From Cinclus cinclus (Eukaryota > Chordata > Aves > Passeriformes > Cinclidae), in contig NC_085080.1 of NCBI RefSeq assembly GCF_963662255.1, positions 937,503 to 1,001,502 on the forward strand: DNA of 64,000 nucleotides, in the 5' to 3' direction. Shown here piece by piece: positions 27,101-64,000 of the stretch. The notes under the pieces are model-generated. The model did no database searches. It was not told where the DNA came from and saw only the letters and a list, made by a program, of their open reading frames with translations. A program made the translations under genes and the position numbers. The number at the start of each line of letters is the position of its first letter. Within the stretch, counting starts at the first letter, position 1.

Positions 27101-27927
27101 GCATTTTTTATGTTTCTTTAAAGGATGTTTTGGGAATTTTTTGGGTGTTTTATGGGATTTTTTTCGGGGGATTTTTTGGGTTTTTTTAAAGGATTTTTTG
27201 CTGTTTTTTGGGTATTTTATGAGATTTTTTGGGGAATTTTTGAGGTTATTTTAGGAGTTTTTGGGGAATTTTTGGAGGTTATTTAATGAATTTTTTGGGA
27301 ATTTTTTGGCATTTTTTAGGGAATTTACGGGATTTTTTTGGGGATTTTTGGGGTTTTTTTTCAAGATTTTTTGGAAATTTTGGGTATTTTACGGGATTTT
27401 TTGGGGAATTTTTTGGCGTTTTTTGGGTATTTTACGGGAATTTTTGGATGGTTTTTTTTAGGAATTTTTTTGGAGTGGGAGGGGCGAATTTTTCAGGAAT
27501 TTCCCAATTTTCCCTCTCTCCCCCCCGCCCCCCAGGCCCGGATCCGGCAGAGTTTGGAGCAGAAGGAAAAGGAAAAAAACGAGGAAGAACCCCCAAAAAA
27601 AAGAGGAAAAAAGGAAGGGGAAAAAACCCCAAAAAACGAGAAAAAATTTGGGGGGAAACCCGCAAAAAAAAGGAAAAAAACTGGGAAGGGCCCCAAAAAA
27701 ACGGGGAAAAAACTGGGGAAAACTCCCGAAAAAATCAGGAAAAAGAGGTGGGAAAACCCCAAAAAATCGGGAAAAAAATTGGGGGGAAACTCCAAAAAAT
27801 GGGGGAAAAAACGGGAGGGAACCCCAAAAAGAAGAAGGGGAACCCTGCCCCAAAACTCGGGGGGAAAGCCCCGAAATTTGGGGGTTCCCCCCCAAAAAAG
27901 GGGGCCCTGGAGAGGTTCAAGAAATAA
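77..27927 (+). CDS. WDR46: WDR46 (BING4/Utp7) gene, 3' portion, 12 exons
   Basis: WDR46 is a nucleolar WD40 protein of the small-subunit processome, needed for 18S rRNA processing (established for Utp7/WDR46). Twelve exons translate to a protein that follows vertebrate WDR46 from just before the first propeller blades to the C terminus. Landmarks, in order, are [125 protein letters not shown] and ALERFKK before the stop. The stretch from LFCPFEDV to ALLEK is the BING4 C-terminal domain. All introns are GT-AG, and phases agree at every junction except for one missing base in each of exons 10 and 12. The N terminus is left of the window. The exon set is certain as a family assignment; whether the two frameshifts are real is open. 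Confidence 0.95.
165..1735. repeat. G-rich array in WDR46 intron (GGGGATTTGGGGAAAAAAA)
   Basis: Runs of G3-6 alternate with A5-9 and T2-4. Larger units of about 250-300 bp recur, marked by AAATCAAATTAAAGGGGG. The + (RNA) strand has dense G-quadruplex potential. Confidence 0.9.
1736..2146. repeat. TTTTGGGGTGGA/TTTTGTGAA array
   Basis: 12- to 15-bp degenerate units up to the acceptor of exon 2. Confidence 0.85.
2147..2208 (+). CDS. WDR46: WDR46 exon 2 of window
   Basis: Acceptor GGGTTCCCAG ends at 2146 and donor GTGAGC starts at 2209. It encodes [20 protein letters not shown] plus two bases of an Arg codon, in phase 0 from the previous exon. Vertebrate WDR46 is nearly identical through QFGPYRL. 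It marks the first beta-strand of the propeller. Confidence 0.93.
2214..3640. repeat. 10-bp ACCAGTACGG array
   Basis: Very regular ACCAGTACGG/ACCAGTACAA units to about 2970, then a degenerate part with ~150-bp higher-order periods containing ACCACTATAAA and ACTGGTTTAA. The same family returns at 44205-44755. Confidence 0.92.
3655..4184. repeat. CTCCCAGTCCCCTCCCAGTG array with exon fragment
   Basis: CCCAGT-family array flanking a copy of the start of exon 3. Related arrays are at 31845, 41755 and 60440. Confidence 0.9.
3773..3822 (+). pseudogene. Decoy copy of WDR46 exon 3 start with acceptor
   Basis: CCCACAG then 50 bases almost identical to the start of exon 3 (one synonymous-type difference, TTG for CTG), ending after GGACTGGG where it merges into the repeat. 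No donor follows in phase. Confidence 0.85.
4185..4289 (+). CDS. WDR46: WDR46 exon 3 of window
   Basis: Acceptor CAGTCCCACAG ends at 4184 and donor GTGGGA starts at 4290. It encodes [16 protein letters not shown] followed by [26 protein letters not shown] is the typical GH...W end of a WD blade. A second copy of its first 50 bases lies 412 bp upstream (see 3773-3822). The real exon is chosen because only this copy reads through to the conserved VRDL end and a donor in the right phase. Confidence 0.93.
4290..4960. repeat. ACTGGGA-type G-rich array, ending in 42-bp units
   Basis: GGACTGGGAGGGGATTGGGA units, then about seven regular 42-bp units (ACTGGGATAAACTGGGAGGG...). Reverse complement of the CCCAGT family found upstream, so the two flank exon 3 in opposite orientation. 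Confidence 0.9.
4961..6118. repeat. Pyrimidine-rich TTTTTCCCCAAAAATTCCCA array
   Basis: Short degenerate units of T4-6, C3-6, A3-6. No coding signal. Confidence 0.85.
6140..7180. repeat. 18-bp CTAATTAATGACACTGTG array
   Basis: AT-rich units with TTGCACTAATTAATGA variants. Each holds the TAATTA homeodomain core. Confidence 0.92.
7181..9683. repeat. 26-bp ATTGATGTCACTAACCAATG array, ~96 copies
   Basis: About 2.5 kb of nearly perfect 26-bp units with C/T variation (CACTAACC or CATTAACC) and CTCATTG/CTAATTG. Each unit holds CTAAC or TTAAC, a CCAAT box and the inverted repeat CAATG...CATTG. It ends directly before exon 4. Confidence 0.95.
9661..9690 (+). promoter_or_regulatory. Repeat-supplied branch point and PPT-less acceptor
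   Basis: The last unit of the 26-bp array contains ACTAAC (branch A about 25 bases before the AG), then CAATGTCACTCATTG and GGTGACACAG. There is no pyrimidine run. The distance and the CTAAC match fit a vertebrate branch point. Confidence 0.55.
9691..9841 (+). CDS. WDR46: WDR46 exon 4 of window
   Basis: The first base completes a Cys codon; 50 codons follow ([12 protein letters not shown]...[13 protein letters not shown]). Donor is GTCAGT at 9842. The acceptor (GGTGACACAG, ending 9690) has no polypyrimidine tract and sits a few bases after a 26-bp tandem array, which probably supplies the branch point. It aligns with vertebrate LLAVAQ...LEFLPFHFLLATA, one WD blade. Confidence 0.95.
9880..10790. 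repeat. Pyrimidine array CCCCATTTTTCC
   Basis: Almost pure C/T with single A per unit on the + strand, ending at the acceptor of exon 5, so it serves as a very long polypyrimidine tract. Confidence 0.88.
10791..10926 (+). CDS. WDR46: WDR46 exon 5 of window
   Basis: Acceptor CCTCTCCCAG ends at 10790 and donor GTGCGG starts at 10927. It encodes [20 protein letters not shown]...[15 protein letters not shown] plus one base of Gly. LDVSVG and HLGH.NG are invariant in vertebrate WDR46. The last ~30 bases and the donor are copied six more times in the following intron. Confidence 0.95.
10927..11960. repeat. ~150-180-bp array carrying the end of WDR46 exon 5 and its donor
   Basis: Six extra copies of AGCGCCGTCCTGCACCTGGG...AACG|GTGCGG with donor positions after 11087, 11267, 11419, 11590, 11741 and 11920. 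The last two have diverged in the middle but keep AACG|GTGCGG. Confidence 0.92.
11990..13740. repeat. CCCAATCCCACACCATCCCC array
   Basis: 24- and 30-bp units of CCCAAT, CCCACACCAT and CCCCCTCC; most regular from 12290. C-rich on the RNA strand. The long open frames in it ([12 protein letters not shown]) are repeat translation. Confidence 0.92.
13874..13973 (+). CDS. WDR46: WDR46 exon 6 of window
   Basis: Acceptor CAATTCCCAG ends at 13873; donor GTGCCA starts at 13974. It completes the Gly codon and encodes [20 protein letters not shown] and [12 protein letters not shown], then two bases of Arg. SLW at the start and HRG.VR..AVD are WD-repeat strands matching the vertebrate orthologue. Confidence 0.94.
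13980..15120. repeat. GGGGATTCCGGGAGGATTTT array
   Basis: Poly-T/poly-G start near 14040, then 20- to 45-bp units to about 14890, then GGGATAATTTTGGGCTGAAT units. Confidence 0.9.
15121..15960. repeat. TTATTCTTATTTATTTTTC array
   Basis: A/T/C-only sequence of TTATTCTTATTTC and TTATTTATT units. No gene seen. Confidence 0.88.
15985..16400. repeat. (TTTTA)n pentanucleotide array
   Basis: TTTTA units with TTTTTATA interruptions, running into the acceptor of exon 7. Confidence 0.95.
16420..16573 (+). CDS. WDR46: WDR46 exon 7 of window
   Basis: Acceptor CTCCATTTCAG ends at 16419; the tract before it is a long (TTTTA)n array. It encodes [18 protein letters not shown]...[18 protein letters not shown], 51 codons ending on a complete codon at donor GTGAGA (16574). 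ATSGLD..I.IFDLR is the conserved WD blade. The last ~30 coding bases plus donor are the founding unit of a 43-donor array. An end at one of the next three donors (16622, 16670, 16718) would also stay in frame, adding 16 residues per unit. Confidence 0.93.
16574..18408. repeat. 48-bp array of WDR46 exon 7 end plus donor, 43 donors
   Basis: Units of 48, 31 and 59 bp, each ending CTGCTCCAG|GTGAGA or CCGCTCCAG|GTGAGA. Counting GTGAGs gives 43, the first being the real donor. The 48-bp unit is 16 codons, open and in frame for the first three units; 31-bp units then shift the frame. A larger period of several hundred bp is also visible. Confidence 0.95.
18455..19390. repeat. ~20-bp AAAAATCACATTTTAACACC array
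   Basis: AAATCACATTTTAACACCC with AATGTCATTTTTAACACC variants. One internal copy of CTGTGCACAGGGCAAAATGG (18431 and 18641) marks a larger duplication. Confidence 0.9.
19474..20457. repeat. ~190-bp array of WDR46 exon 8 start plus acceptor
   Basis: Five decoy exon starts at 19474, 19716, 19912, 20084 and 20270 precede the real one at 20458. Each has TATTATTTAATTAACATT, a pyrimidine tract, CAG and GTTTACCCCAGGTCGGATCT..., then (CCCATTAT)n. Confidence 0.93.
20458..20605 (+). CDS. WDR46: WDR46 exon 8 of window, start of BING4 C-terminal domain
   Basis: Acceptor TGCCCCCCAG ends at 20457; donor GTGGGA starts at 20606. It encodes [20 protein letters not shown] then [19 protein letters not shown] and SSLLVP, plus one base of Gly. 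[12 protein letters not shown] is a family signature. Five partial copies of the acceptor and first ~40-60 coding bases precede it; this one is real because it alone continues into FCPFED. Confidence 0.95.
20606..21465. repeat. GGGAAATACGGGAATGAAAA array
   Basis: 20- to 22-bp units, changing to GGGAAATCCGGGAATTC units after 20990. Confidence 0.9.
21490..22200. repeat. TTTTTGGGAATTTTTAGGGA array
   Basis: Degenerate T/G-rich units ending shortly before exon 9. Confidence 0.85.
22207..22301 (+). CDS. WDR46: WDR46 exon 9 of window, BING4CT core
   Basis: Acceptor AAATTTTAG ends at 22206; donor GTGAAA starts at 22302, followed by an A run. It completes Gly and encodes [20 protein letters not shown] then [36 protein letters not shown] is the most conserved block of the family. 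Ends on a complete codon. Confidence 0.95.
22305..24340. repeat. Pyrimidine-rich AAAATCTCTTTTTTCCCCTC array
   Basis: About 2 kb of 18- to 22-bp units with CAATTTCCTCCTCTAAAATC variants, very few G on the + strand. Ends at the exon 10 acceptor. Confidence 0.9.
24350..24444 (+). CDS. WDR46: WDR46 exon 10 of window, one base short
   Basis: Acceptor TTTTCCCAG ends at 24349; donor GTACCG starts at 24445. Both neighbouring junctions are phase 0, but this exon is 95 bases, so one base is missing. The frame from the acceptor gives IPWELL; the frame that reaches the donor correctly gives [20 protein letters not shown] and ERIQRL, as in the vertebrate family. The switch falls near 24361-24371. Either an assembly base error or a true frameshift. 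Confidence 0.85.
24445..26180. repeat. AATCCCGGAATTACCGACCCC array
   Basis: About 22-bp units of AAATCCCGGAATT followed by CCCAGCCC, ACCGACCCC or ACCGCCCCC. Many single-base deletions between units. Confidence 0.92.
26181..26665. repeat. AATCCAGGAATTCTTTCCCA array
   Basis: 22-bp units each with a GAATTC (EcoRI) site. Confidence 0.9.
26710..26811 (+). CDS. WDR46: WDR46 exon 11 of window
   Basis: Acceptor CCATTTTCCAG ends at 26709; donor GTGAGA starts at 26812. It encodes 34 codons: [20 protein letters not shown] then [14 protein letters not shown]. Vertebrate WDR46 has GYDP...F.PK.K.KGR at the same place. Basic region, likely nucleolar targeting or RNA contact (inference). Confidence 0.92.
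26815..27500. repeat. G/T-rich TTTTTTGGGAATTTT intron sequence
   Basis: Degenerate units with GGGTGTTTTATGGGATTTTT; larger copies near 27000, 27070 and 27140. No gene. Confidence 0.8.
27536..27927 (+). CDS. WDR46: WDR46 last exon, Lys-rich tail, apparent -1 frameshift
   Basis: Acceptor CGCCCCCCAG ends at 27535. It opens in phase 0 with [20 protein letters not shown], matching vertebrate RQSL, and the family C terminus GALERFKK then stop (27901-27927) is present but one frame away: 392 bases, one short of a multiple of three. Between them is a Lys/Gly/Pro-rich stretch (about 27590-27890) that is itself a degenerate tandem repeat with A and G runs, where a homopolymer error or length change would be expected. 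Without correction the frame runs on to a stop at 28031. Confidence 0.85.
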
Positions 27928-27928
27928 A
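27923..27928 (+). promoter_or_regulatory. AATAAA overlapping the WDR46 stop codon
   Basis: AATAAA overlaps the TAA stop. It is probably too early to be the main signal because only a few bases of 3' UTR would remain, but it could act as a minor polyadenylation signal. Confidence 0.4.
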
Positions 27929-28143
27929 AATGGGGGTGGGGTGGGGTGGGGGAGGGGAGGGCAGCGATTTTTGGGATGTCCGGAGAGGTTTTCGTGTCCC
28001 CCCTCCCCCCAAAAAAATTTTGGGGTTCCCTAAATCGTCCCCTCCCCATTTTTTGGGGTCCTCATTGTTCCTTTTCTCTCCCCCTCTCCCCCCCCCCGAA
28101 ATTTTTTTTTTTTTGGGGGTCTCATTCCCCAATTTTGGGCTCC

Positions 28144-28149
28144 AATAAA
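28144..28149 (+). promoter_or_regulatory. AATAAA, likely WDR46 polyadenylation signal
   Basis: AATAAA about 220 bases after the stop, at the end of a C/T-rich 3' UTR (27928-28143) and followed within 20 bases by TGTCGTCG. It is the best candidate for the 3' end of the transcript. Confidence 0.65.
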
Positions 28150-28885
28150 TGACGTCGCTGTCGTCGCTCCCCGATGATGTCATCCCGATGACGTCACGTT
28201 CCCGATGACGTCATTCCCCCAGGCGCTGCCCCCCGACCATGACGTCACGGGCAGTGGCGTCACAGCCTGATGACGTCACCCCGATGACGTCACGCCCCGA
28301 GTAATGTCACACCCTCAATGACGTCACACCCCGGTTCATATCACACCCGATGACATCACTCCTATGACGTCACACCCCAATGACGTCACGCCCCAATTGA
28401 AGTCATTCCCGATGACGTCACACCCCAGTTAATGTCACCCCCCCAATGACATCGCGCTCTGATGACATCGCACCCCAATGACTTCACTCCTATGATGTCA
28501 TACCCCAATTAATGTCACCCCAATGACGTCATACCCAATGACGTCATGCCCCATGACATCGCGCCCCGATGACATCACACTCCAATAAATGTAACTCCCA
28601 ATCACGTCGCACCTCACAGCCCGATGATGTCACACATCCATGATGTCACTACGTGACATCACACCCCAACTGTCACCCCCAGTGACATCACACCCTCATG
28701 ACGTCACATCCCCCATGATGTCACTCCAGTGACATCACACCACAACTATTGTCACTTTGAATGACATCACGTCCCAATGACATCACATGACGTCACATCC
28801 CCCATGATGTCACTCCCAGTGACATCACACCACAAAACTATTGTCACTTTGAATGACATCACGTCCCAATGACATCACCCCCCAA
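28150..28885. repeat. CRE-like array (TGACGTCAC, TGACATCAC)
   Basis: 15- to 20-bp units of ATGACGTCACxCCCCA. At least ten perfect TGACGTCA octamers between 28190 and 28420, decaying to TGACATCA later. Cut by the N gap. Confidence 0.9.
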
Positions 28886-29085
28886 NNNNNNNNNNNNNNN
28901 NNNNNNNNNNNNNNNNNNNNNNNNNNNNNNNNNNNNNNNNNNNNNNNNNNNNNNNNNNNNNNNNNNNNNNNNNNNNNNNNNNNNNNNNNNNNNNNNNNNN
29001 NNNNNNNNNNNNNNNNNNNNNNNNNNNNNNNNNNNNNNNNNNNNNNNNNNNNNNNNNNNNNNNNNNNNNNNNNNNNNNNNNNNNN
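28886..29085. other. 200-N assembly gap between WDR46 and EHMT2
   Basis: Exactly 200 N, a conventional unknown-size gap. It lies where the EHMT2 SET-domain exons should be, between a CRE-like array and a GGGTCAGTTTTTGGGG array. Confidence 0.98.
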
Positions 29086-29775
29086 TTTCTGGGTCAGTTT
29101 CAGGGTCAGTTTTTGGGTCAGTTTTTGGGGTTTTAGGGTCAGTTTTTGGGGTCAGTTTTTGGGGTTTTTGGCTCAGTTTTTGGGATTTCAGGGTCAGTTT
29201 CAGGGTCAGTTTTTGGGGTTTCAGGGTCAGTTTCAGGGTCAGTTTTTGGGGTTTCAGGGTCAGTTTCAGGGTCAGTTTTTGGGGTTTCAGGGTCAGTTTT
29301 TGGGTCAGTTTCAGGGTCAGTTTTTGGGGTTTCAGGGTCAGTTTCAGGTCGGTTTTTGGGGTTTCTGGGTCAGTTTTTGGGGTCAGTTTCTGGCTCAGTT
29401 TTTGGGGTTTCAGGGTCAGTTTTTGGGGTCAGTTTCAGGGTCAGTTTTTGGGGTTTCAGGGTCAGTTTTTGGGTCAGTTTTTGGGGTTTCTGGGTCAGTT
29501 TTTGGGTCAGTTTTTGGGTCAGTTTTTGGGGTTTCAGGGTCAGTTTCAGGGTCAGTTTTTGGGGTTTCAGGGTCAGTTTCAGGGTCAGTTTTTGGGTCAG
29601 TTTTTGGGGTTTCAGGGTCAGTTTCAGGGTCAGTTTCTGGCTCAGTTTTTGGGGTTTCAGGGTCAGTTTTTGGGGTCAGTTTCAGGGTCGGTTTCTGGCT
29701 CAGTTTCAGGGTCAGTTTTTGGGGTTTCTGGCTCAGTTTCTGGCTCAGTTTTTGGGGTTTTTGGGGTTTCTGGCT
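29086..29775. repeat. GGGTCAGTTTTTGGGGTTTCA array
   Basis: 12- and 28-bp units in the EHMT2 intron after exon r, beginning at the gap edge. Confidence 0.92.
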
Positions 29776-29778
29776 CAC

Positions 29779-61439
<31,661 letters not shown>

Positions 61440-61444
61440 CTGGG

Positions 61445-61862
61445 GGGGATTTGGGGACATTTTGGGGGGTCCTGGAGGATTTTGGGGGGTCCTGGAGGGG
61501 GTTTGGGGGTATTTTGGAAGATTTTTGGGGGGTCCTGGGAGGATTTTGGGGGATCCTGGGAGGATTTGGGGGGATCCTGGGAGGATTTGGGGGGAATTTG
61601 GGGGATTCTGGGGGGGAGGGGGGGTCCTGGAGGGGGTTTGGGGATATTTTGGGGGGTCCTGGGGGAATTTGGGGGGGGTCTTGGGGAGATTTTGGGGGGT
61701 TCTGGGATGTTTTTGGGGGGTCCTGGAGGGGGTTTGGGGATATTTTGGGGGGTCCTGGGGGAATTTGGGGGGGGTCTTGGGGAGATTTTGGGGGTTCTGG
61801 GATGTTTTTGGGGCACTTTCAAGGTGCTTTTGAGTATTTTTGAGGTATTTTTAGGGGTTTTT
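61445..61862. repeat. GGGGGGTCCTGGAGGATTTT array
   Basis: 20- to 25-bp G-rich units with a ~100-bp duplication (61620 and 61725), ending at the gap. Confidence 0.9.
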
Positions 61863-62062
61863 NNNNNNNNNNNNNNNNNNNNNNNNNNNNNNNNNNNNNN
61901 NNNNNNNNNNNNNNNNNNNNNNNNNNNNNNNNNNNNNNNNNNNNNNNNNNNNNNNNNNNNNNNNNNNNNNNNNNNNNNNNNNNNNNNNNNNNNNNNNNNN
62001 NNNNNNNNNNNNNNNNNNNNNNNNNNNNNNNNNNNNNNNNNNNNNNNNNNNNNNNNNNNNNN
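61863..62062. other. 200-N assembly gap inside EHMT2
   Basis: Exactly 200 N. The sequence after it repeats sequence found 3.7 kb earlier, so the contig joined here may overlap the previous one. Confidence 0.98.
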
Positions 62063-63310
62063 GGGGTTTCTCACCCCAGTTTTTGGGGGTTTCTGACCCC
62101 AGTTTTTGGAGGTTTCTAACCCCAGTTTTTGGAGGTTTCTGACCCCAGTTTTTGGAGGTTTCTAACCCCAGTTTTTGGGGGTTTCTGACCCCAGTTTTTG
62201 GAGGTTTCTAACCCCAGTTTTTGGAGGTTTCTAACCCCAGTTTTTGGAGGTTTCTGACCCCAGTTTTTGGAGGTTTCTAACCCCAGTTTTTGGGGTTTCT
62301 CACCCCAGTTTTTGGAGGTTTCTAACCCCAGTTTTTGGGGTTTCTAACCCCAGTTTTTGGGGTTTCTCACCCCAGTTTTTGGGGTTTCTGACCCCAGTTT
62401 TTGGAGGTTTCTAACCCCAGTTTTTGGAGGTTTCTGACCCCAGTTTTTTGGGGTTTCTAACCCCAGTTTTTGGGGTTTCTCACCCCAGTTTTTGGGGTTT
62501 CTGACCCCAGTTTTTGGAGGTTTCTAACCCCAGTTTTTGGAGGTTTCTGACCCCAGTTTTTGGAGGTTTCTAACCCCAGTTTTTGGGGTTTCTCACCCCA
62601 GTTTTTGGAGGTTTCTAACCCCAGTTTTTGGGGTTTCTAACCCCAGTTTTTGGGGATTCTCACCCCAGTTTTTGGAGGTTTCTGACCCCAGTTTTTGGGG
62701 TTTCTGACCCCAGTTTTTGGAGGTTTCTAACCCCAGTTTTTGGGGTTTCTGTCCCCAGTTTTTGGAGGTTTCTGACCCCAGTTTTTGGGGTTTCTAACCC
62801 CAGTTTTTGGGGTTTCTAACCCCAGTTTTTGGAGGTTTCTAACCCCAGTTTTTGGGGTTTCTGACCCCAGTTTTTGGGGTTTCTAACCCCAGTTTTTGGA
62901 GGTTCCGACCCCAGTTTTTGGAGGTTTCTGACCCCAGTTTTTGGGGTTTCTAACCCCAGTTTTTGGAGGTTCCGACCCCAGTTTTTGGGGTTTCTAACCC
63001 CAGTTTTTGGGGGTTTCTAACCCCAGTTTTTGGAGGTTTCTAACCCCAGTTTTTGGGGTTTCTAACCCCAGTTTTTTGGGGGTTTCTCACCCCAGTTTTT
63101 GGGGTTTCTAACCCCAGTTTTTGAGGTTTCTAACCCCAGTTTTTGAGGTTTCTAACCCCAGTTTTTGGGGGTTTCTAACCCCAGTTTTTGGGGGTTTCTA
63201 ACCCCAGTATTTGGGGTTTCTAACCCCAGTTTTTGGAGGTTCCGACCCCAGTTTTTGGAGGTTTCTGACCCCAGTTTTTGGGGTTTCTAACCCCAGTTTT
63301 TGGGGGTTTC
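62063..63310. repeat. 23-bp ACCCCAGTTTTTGGAGGTTT array, second copy
   Basis: Same variant order as 58327-59570. Confidence 0.93.
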
Positions 63311-63365
63311 TGACCCCAGTTTTTGGGGGATCCTGTCCCCAAATTTCGGGGTGCCCTGCCCTCAC

Positions 63366-63471
63366 CTCTGTCCTTGGCCCGGGGCTCCTTCCTCTTCCTC
63401 TTCCGGGCAGGTTTGAGCCATGGACTTTCCTTCCAGCGGCGCCGGGCGCGGCGTCGGGAGCTGGATGCGCT
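63366..63471 (-). CDS. EHMT2: Second copy of EHMT2 exon c
   Basis: Same 106 bases, acceptor and donor as 59626-59731, displaced by 3740 bp, in a near-identical flanking context. In transcription order it would precede exon a, which is the wrong order for EHMT2. Assembly duplication is the likeliest cause. Confidence 0.6.
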
Positions 63472-63992
63472 CTGGGGGGCGGGGGGAGGGTCAGGGACCA
63501 CCAAAATAACCCCAAAATGATCCTGAATACACCTGGACGCCCCCAAATACCCCTAAAACCGCTCCAAATACCCCCAAAGTGATCCTAAAATAAACCAAAA
63601 TGGACCCAAAATGATCCTAAATAACCCAAAATAACCCCCAAAATGATCCCAAATAACCCAAAATAACCCCCAAAATGATCCTAAATAACCCAAAATAACC
63701 CCCAAAATGATCCCAAATAACCCAAATAACCCCCAAAATGATCCTAAATAACCCAAAATAACCCCCAAAATGATCCTAAATAACCCAAAATAACCCCCAA
63801 AATGATCCCAAATAACCCAAAATAACCCCCAAAATGATTCTAAAAAACCCAAAATAGACACAAAATGGACACAAAATGATCCTAAATCACCCAAAATACC
63901 CCTAAAATGATCCTAAAAAATGATCCTGACACCCCAAAACTCCCCCAAATCCCCCCCAAATGCCCCCGACCCCCTCCCCAGCTCCCCCTCAC

Positions 63993-64000
63993 CCGATCCG
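63993..64000 (-). CDS. EHMT2: Second copy of EHMT2 exon b, only its 3' end
   Basis: Donor GTGAGG and the last eight coding bases of exon b, cut by the window edge; displaced 3740 bp from 60253. Confidence 0.5.

Larger units (their letters stand above)
62063..64000. repeat. Near-identical duplicate of 58327-60260
   Basis: Same order of 23-bp repeat variants, exon c, AATAACCCCC array and exon b start. Differences are mostly one-base changes in G, T or A runs (for example an extra G near 63486 and one A fewer near 63724). Confidence 0.9.

Overview
The window is eukaryotic nuclear DNA. It holds multi-exon vertebrate genes with GT-AG introns whose exons encode bird/reptile-like versions of two conserved nuclear proteins. 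About 94% of the sequence is intronic or intergenic, and nearly all of that is short-period tandem repeat. GC-rich exons set in introns made wholly of minisatellites are what is described for the smallest ('dot') microchromosomes of birds. I infer a bird, probably a passerine, from a long-read assembly. I recognised no transposon, RNA gene, CRISPR array or bacterial feature.

Left half (1-28885, + strand): the 3' part of WDR46 (BING4, the yeast Utp7 orthologue), a WD40 scaffold of the small-subunit processome. Twelve exons can be placed at 77-164, 2147-2208, 4185-4289, 9691-9841, 10791-10926, 13874-13973, 16420-16573, 20458-20605, 22207-22301, 24350-24444, 26710-26811 and 27536-27927. The stop codon is at 27925-27927 and there are two AATAAA signals. 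Upstream exons lie left of the window. Reading phase is continuous across all junctions except for one missing base in each of the exons at 24350 and 27536. A TGACGTCA-rich array follows the gene and runs into a 200-N gap (28886-29085).

Right half (29086-64000, - strand): the middle of EHMT2 (G9a), the H3K9 mono/di-methyltransferase. Eighteen exons run from the acidic N-terminal region (61439) through the poly-Glu stretch, Cys-ring, seven ankyrin-repeat exons and pre-SET domain (29779). Phase is continuous over all 2315 coding bases. The SET and post-SET exons are absent; they should lie just beyond 29779, where there is only repeat and then the N gap. The 5' exons lie beyond 61439, where there is a second 200-N gap (61863-62062), followed by a near-identical second copy (62063-64000) of 58327-60260 that includes one complete exon and the start of the next.

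The most unusual observation is that the intronic minisatellites repeatedly contain pieces of the neighbouring exon together with its splice site. At ten exon boundaries in the two genes, the last (or first) 25-70 coding bases plus the intact or decayed donor (or acceptor) have been multiplied into arrays of 2 to 43 copies. Two arrays have units of 48 and 75 bp, multiples of three and open to translation, so choice of a downstream donor would lengthen the protein in frame. A 26-bp array upstream of the WDR46 exon at 9691 appears to supply a branch-point consensus in each unit. Many repeat families (CCCAGT-type, ACCAGTACGG-type, CRE-type) recur in both genes.

The two genes work in unrelated pathways (ribosome assembly; heterochromatin). 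Their tail-to-tail adjacency spans an N gap and should not be taken as proven.
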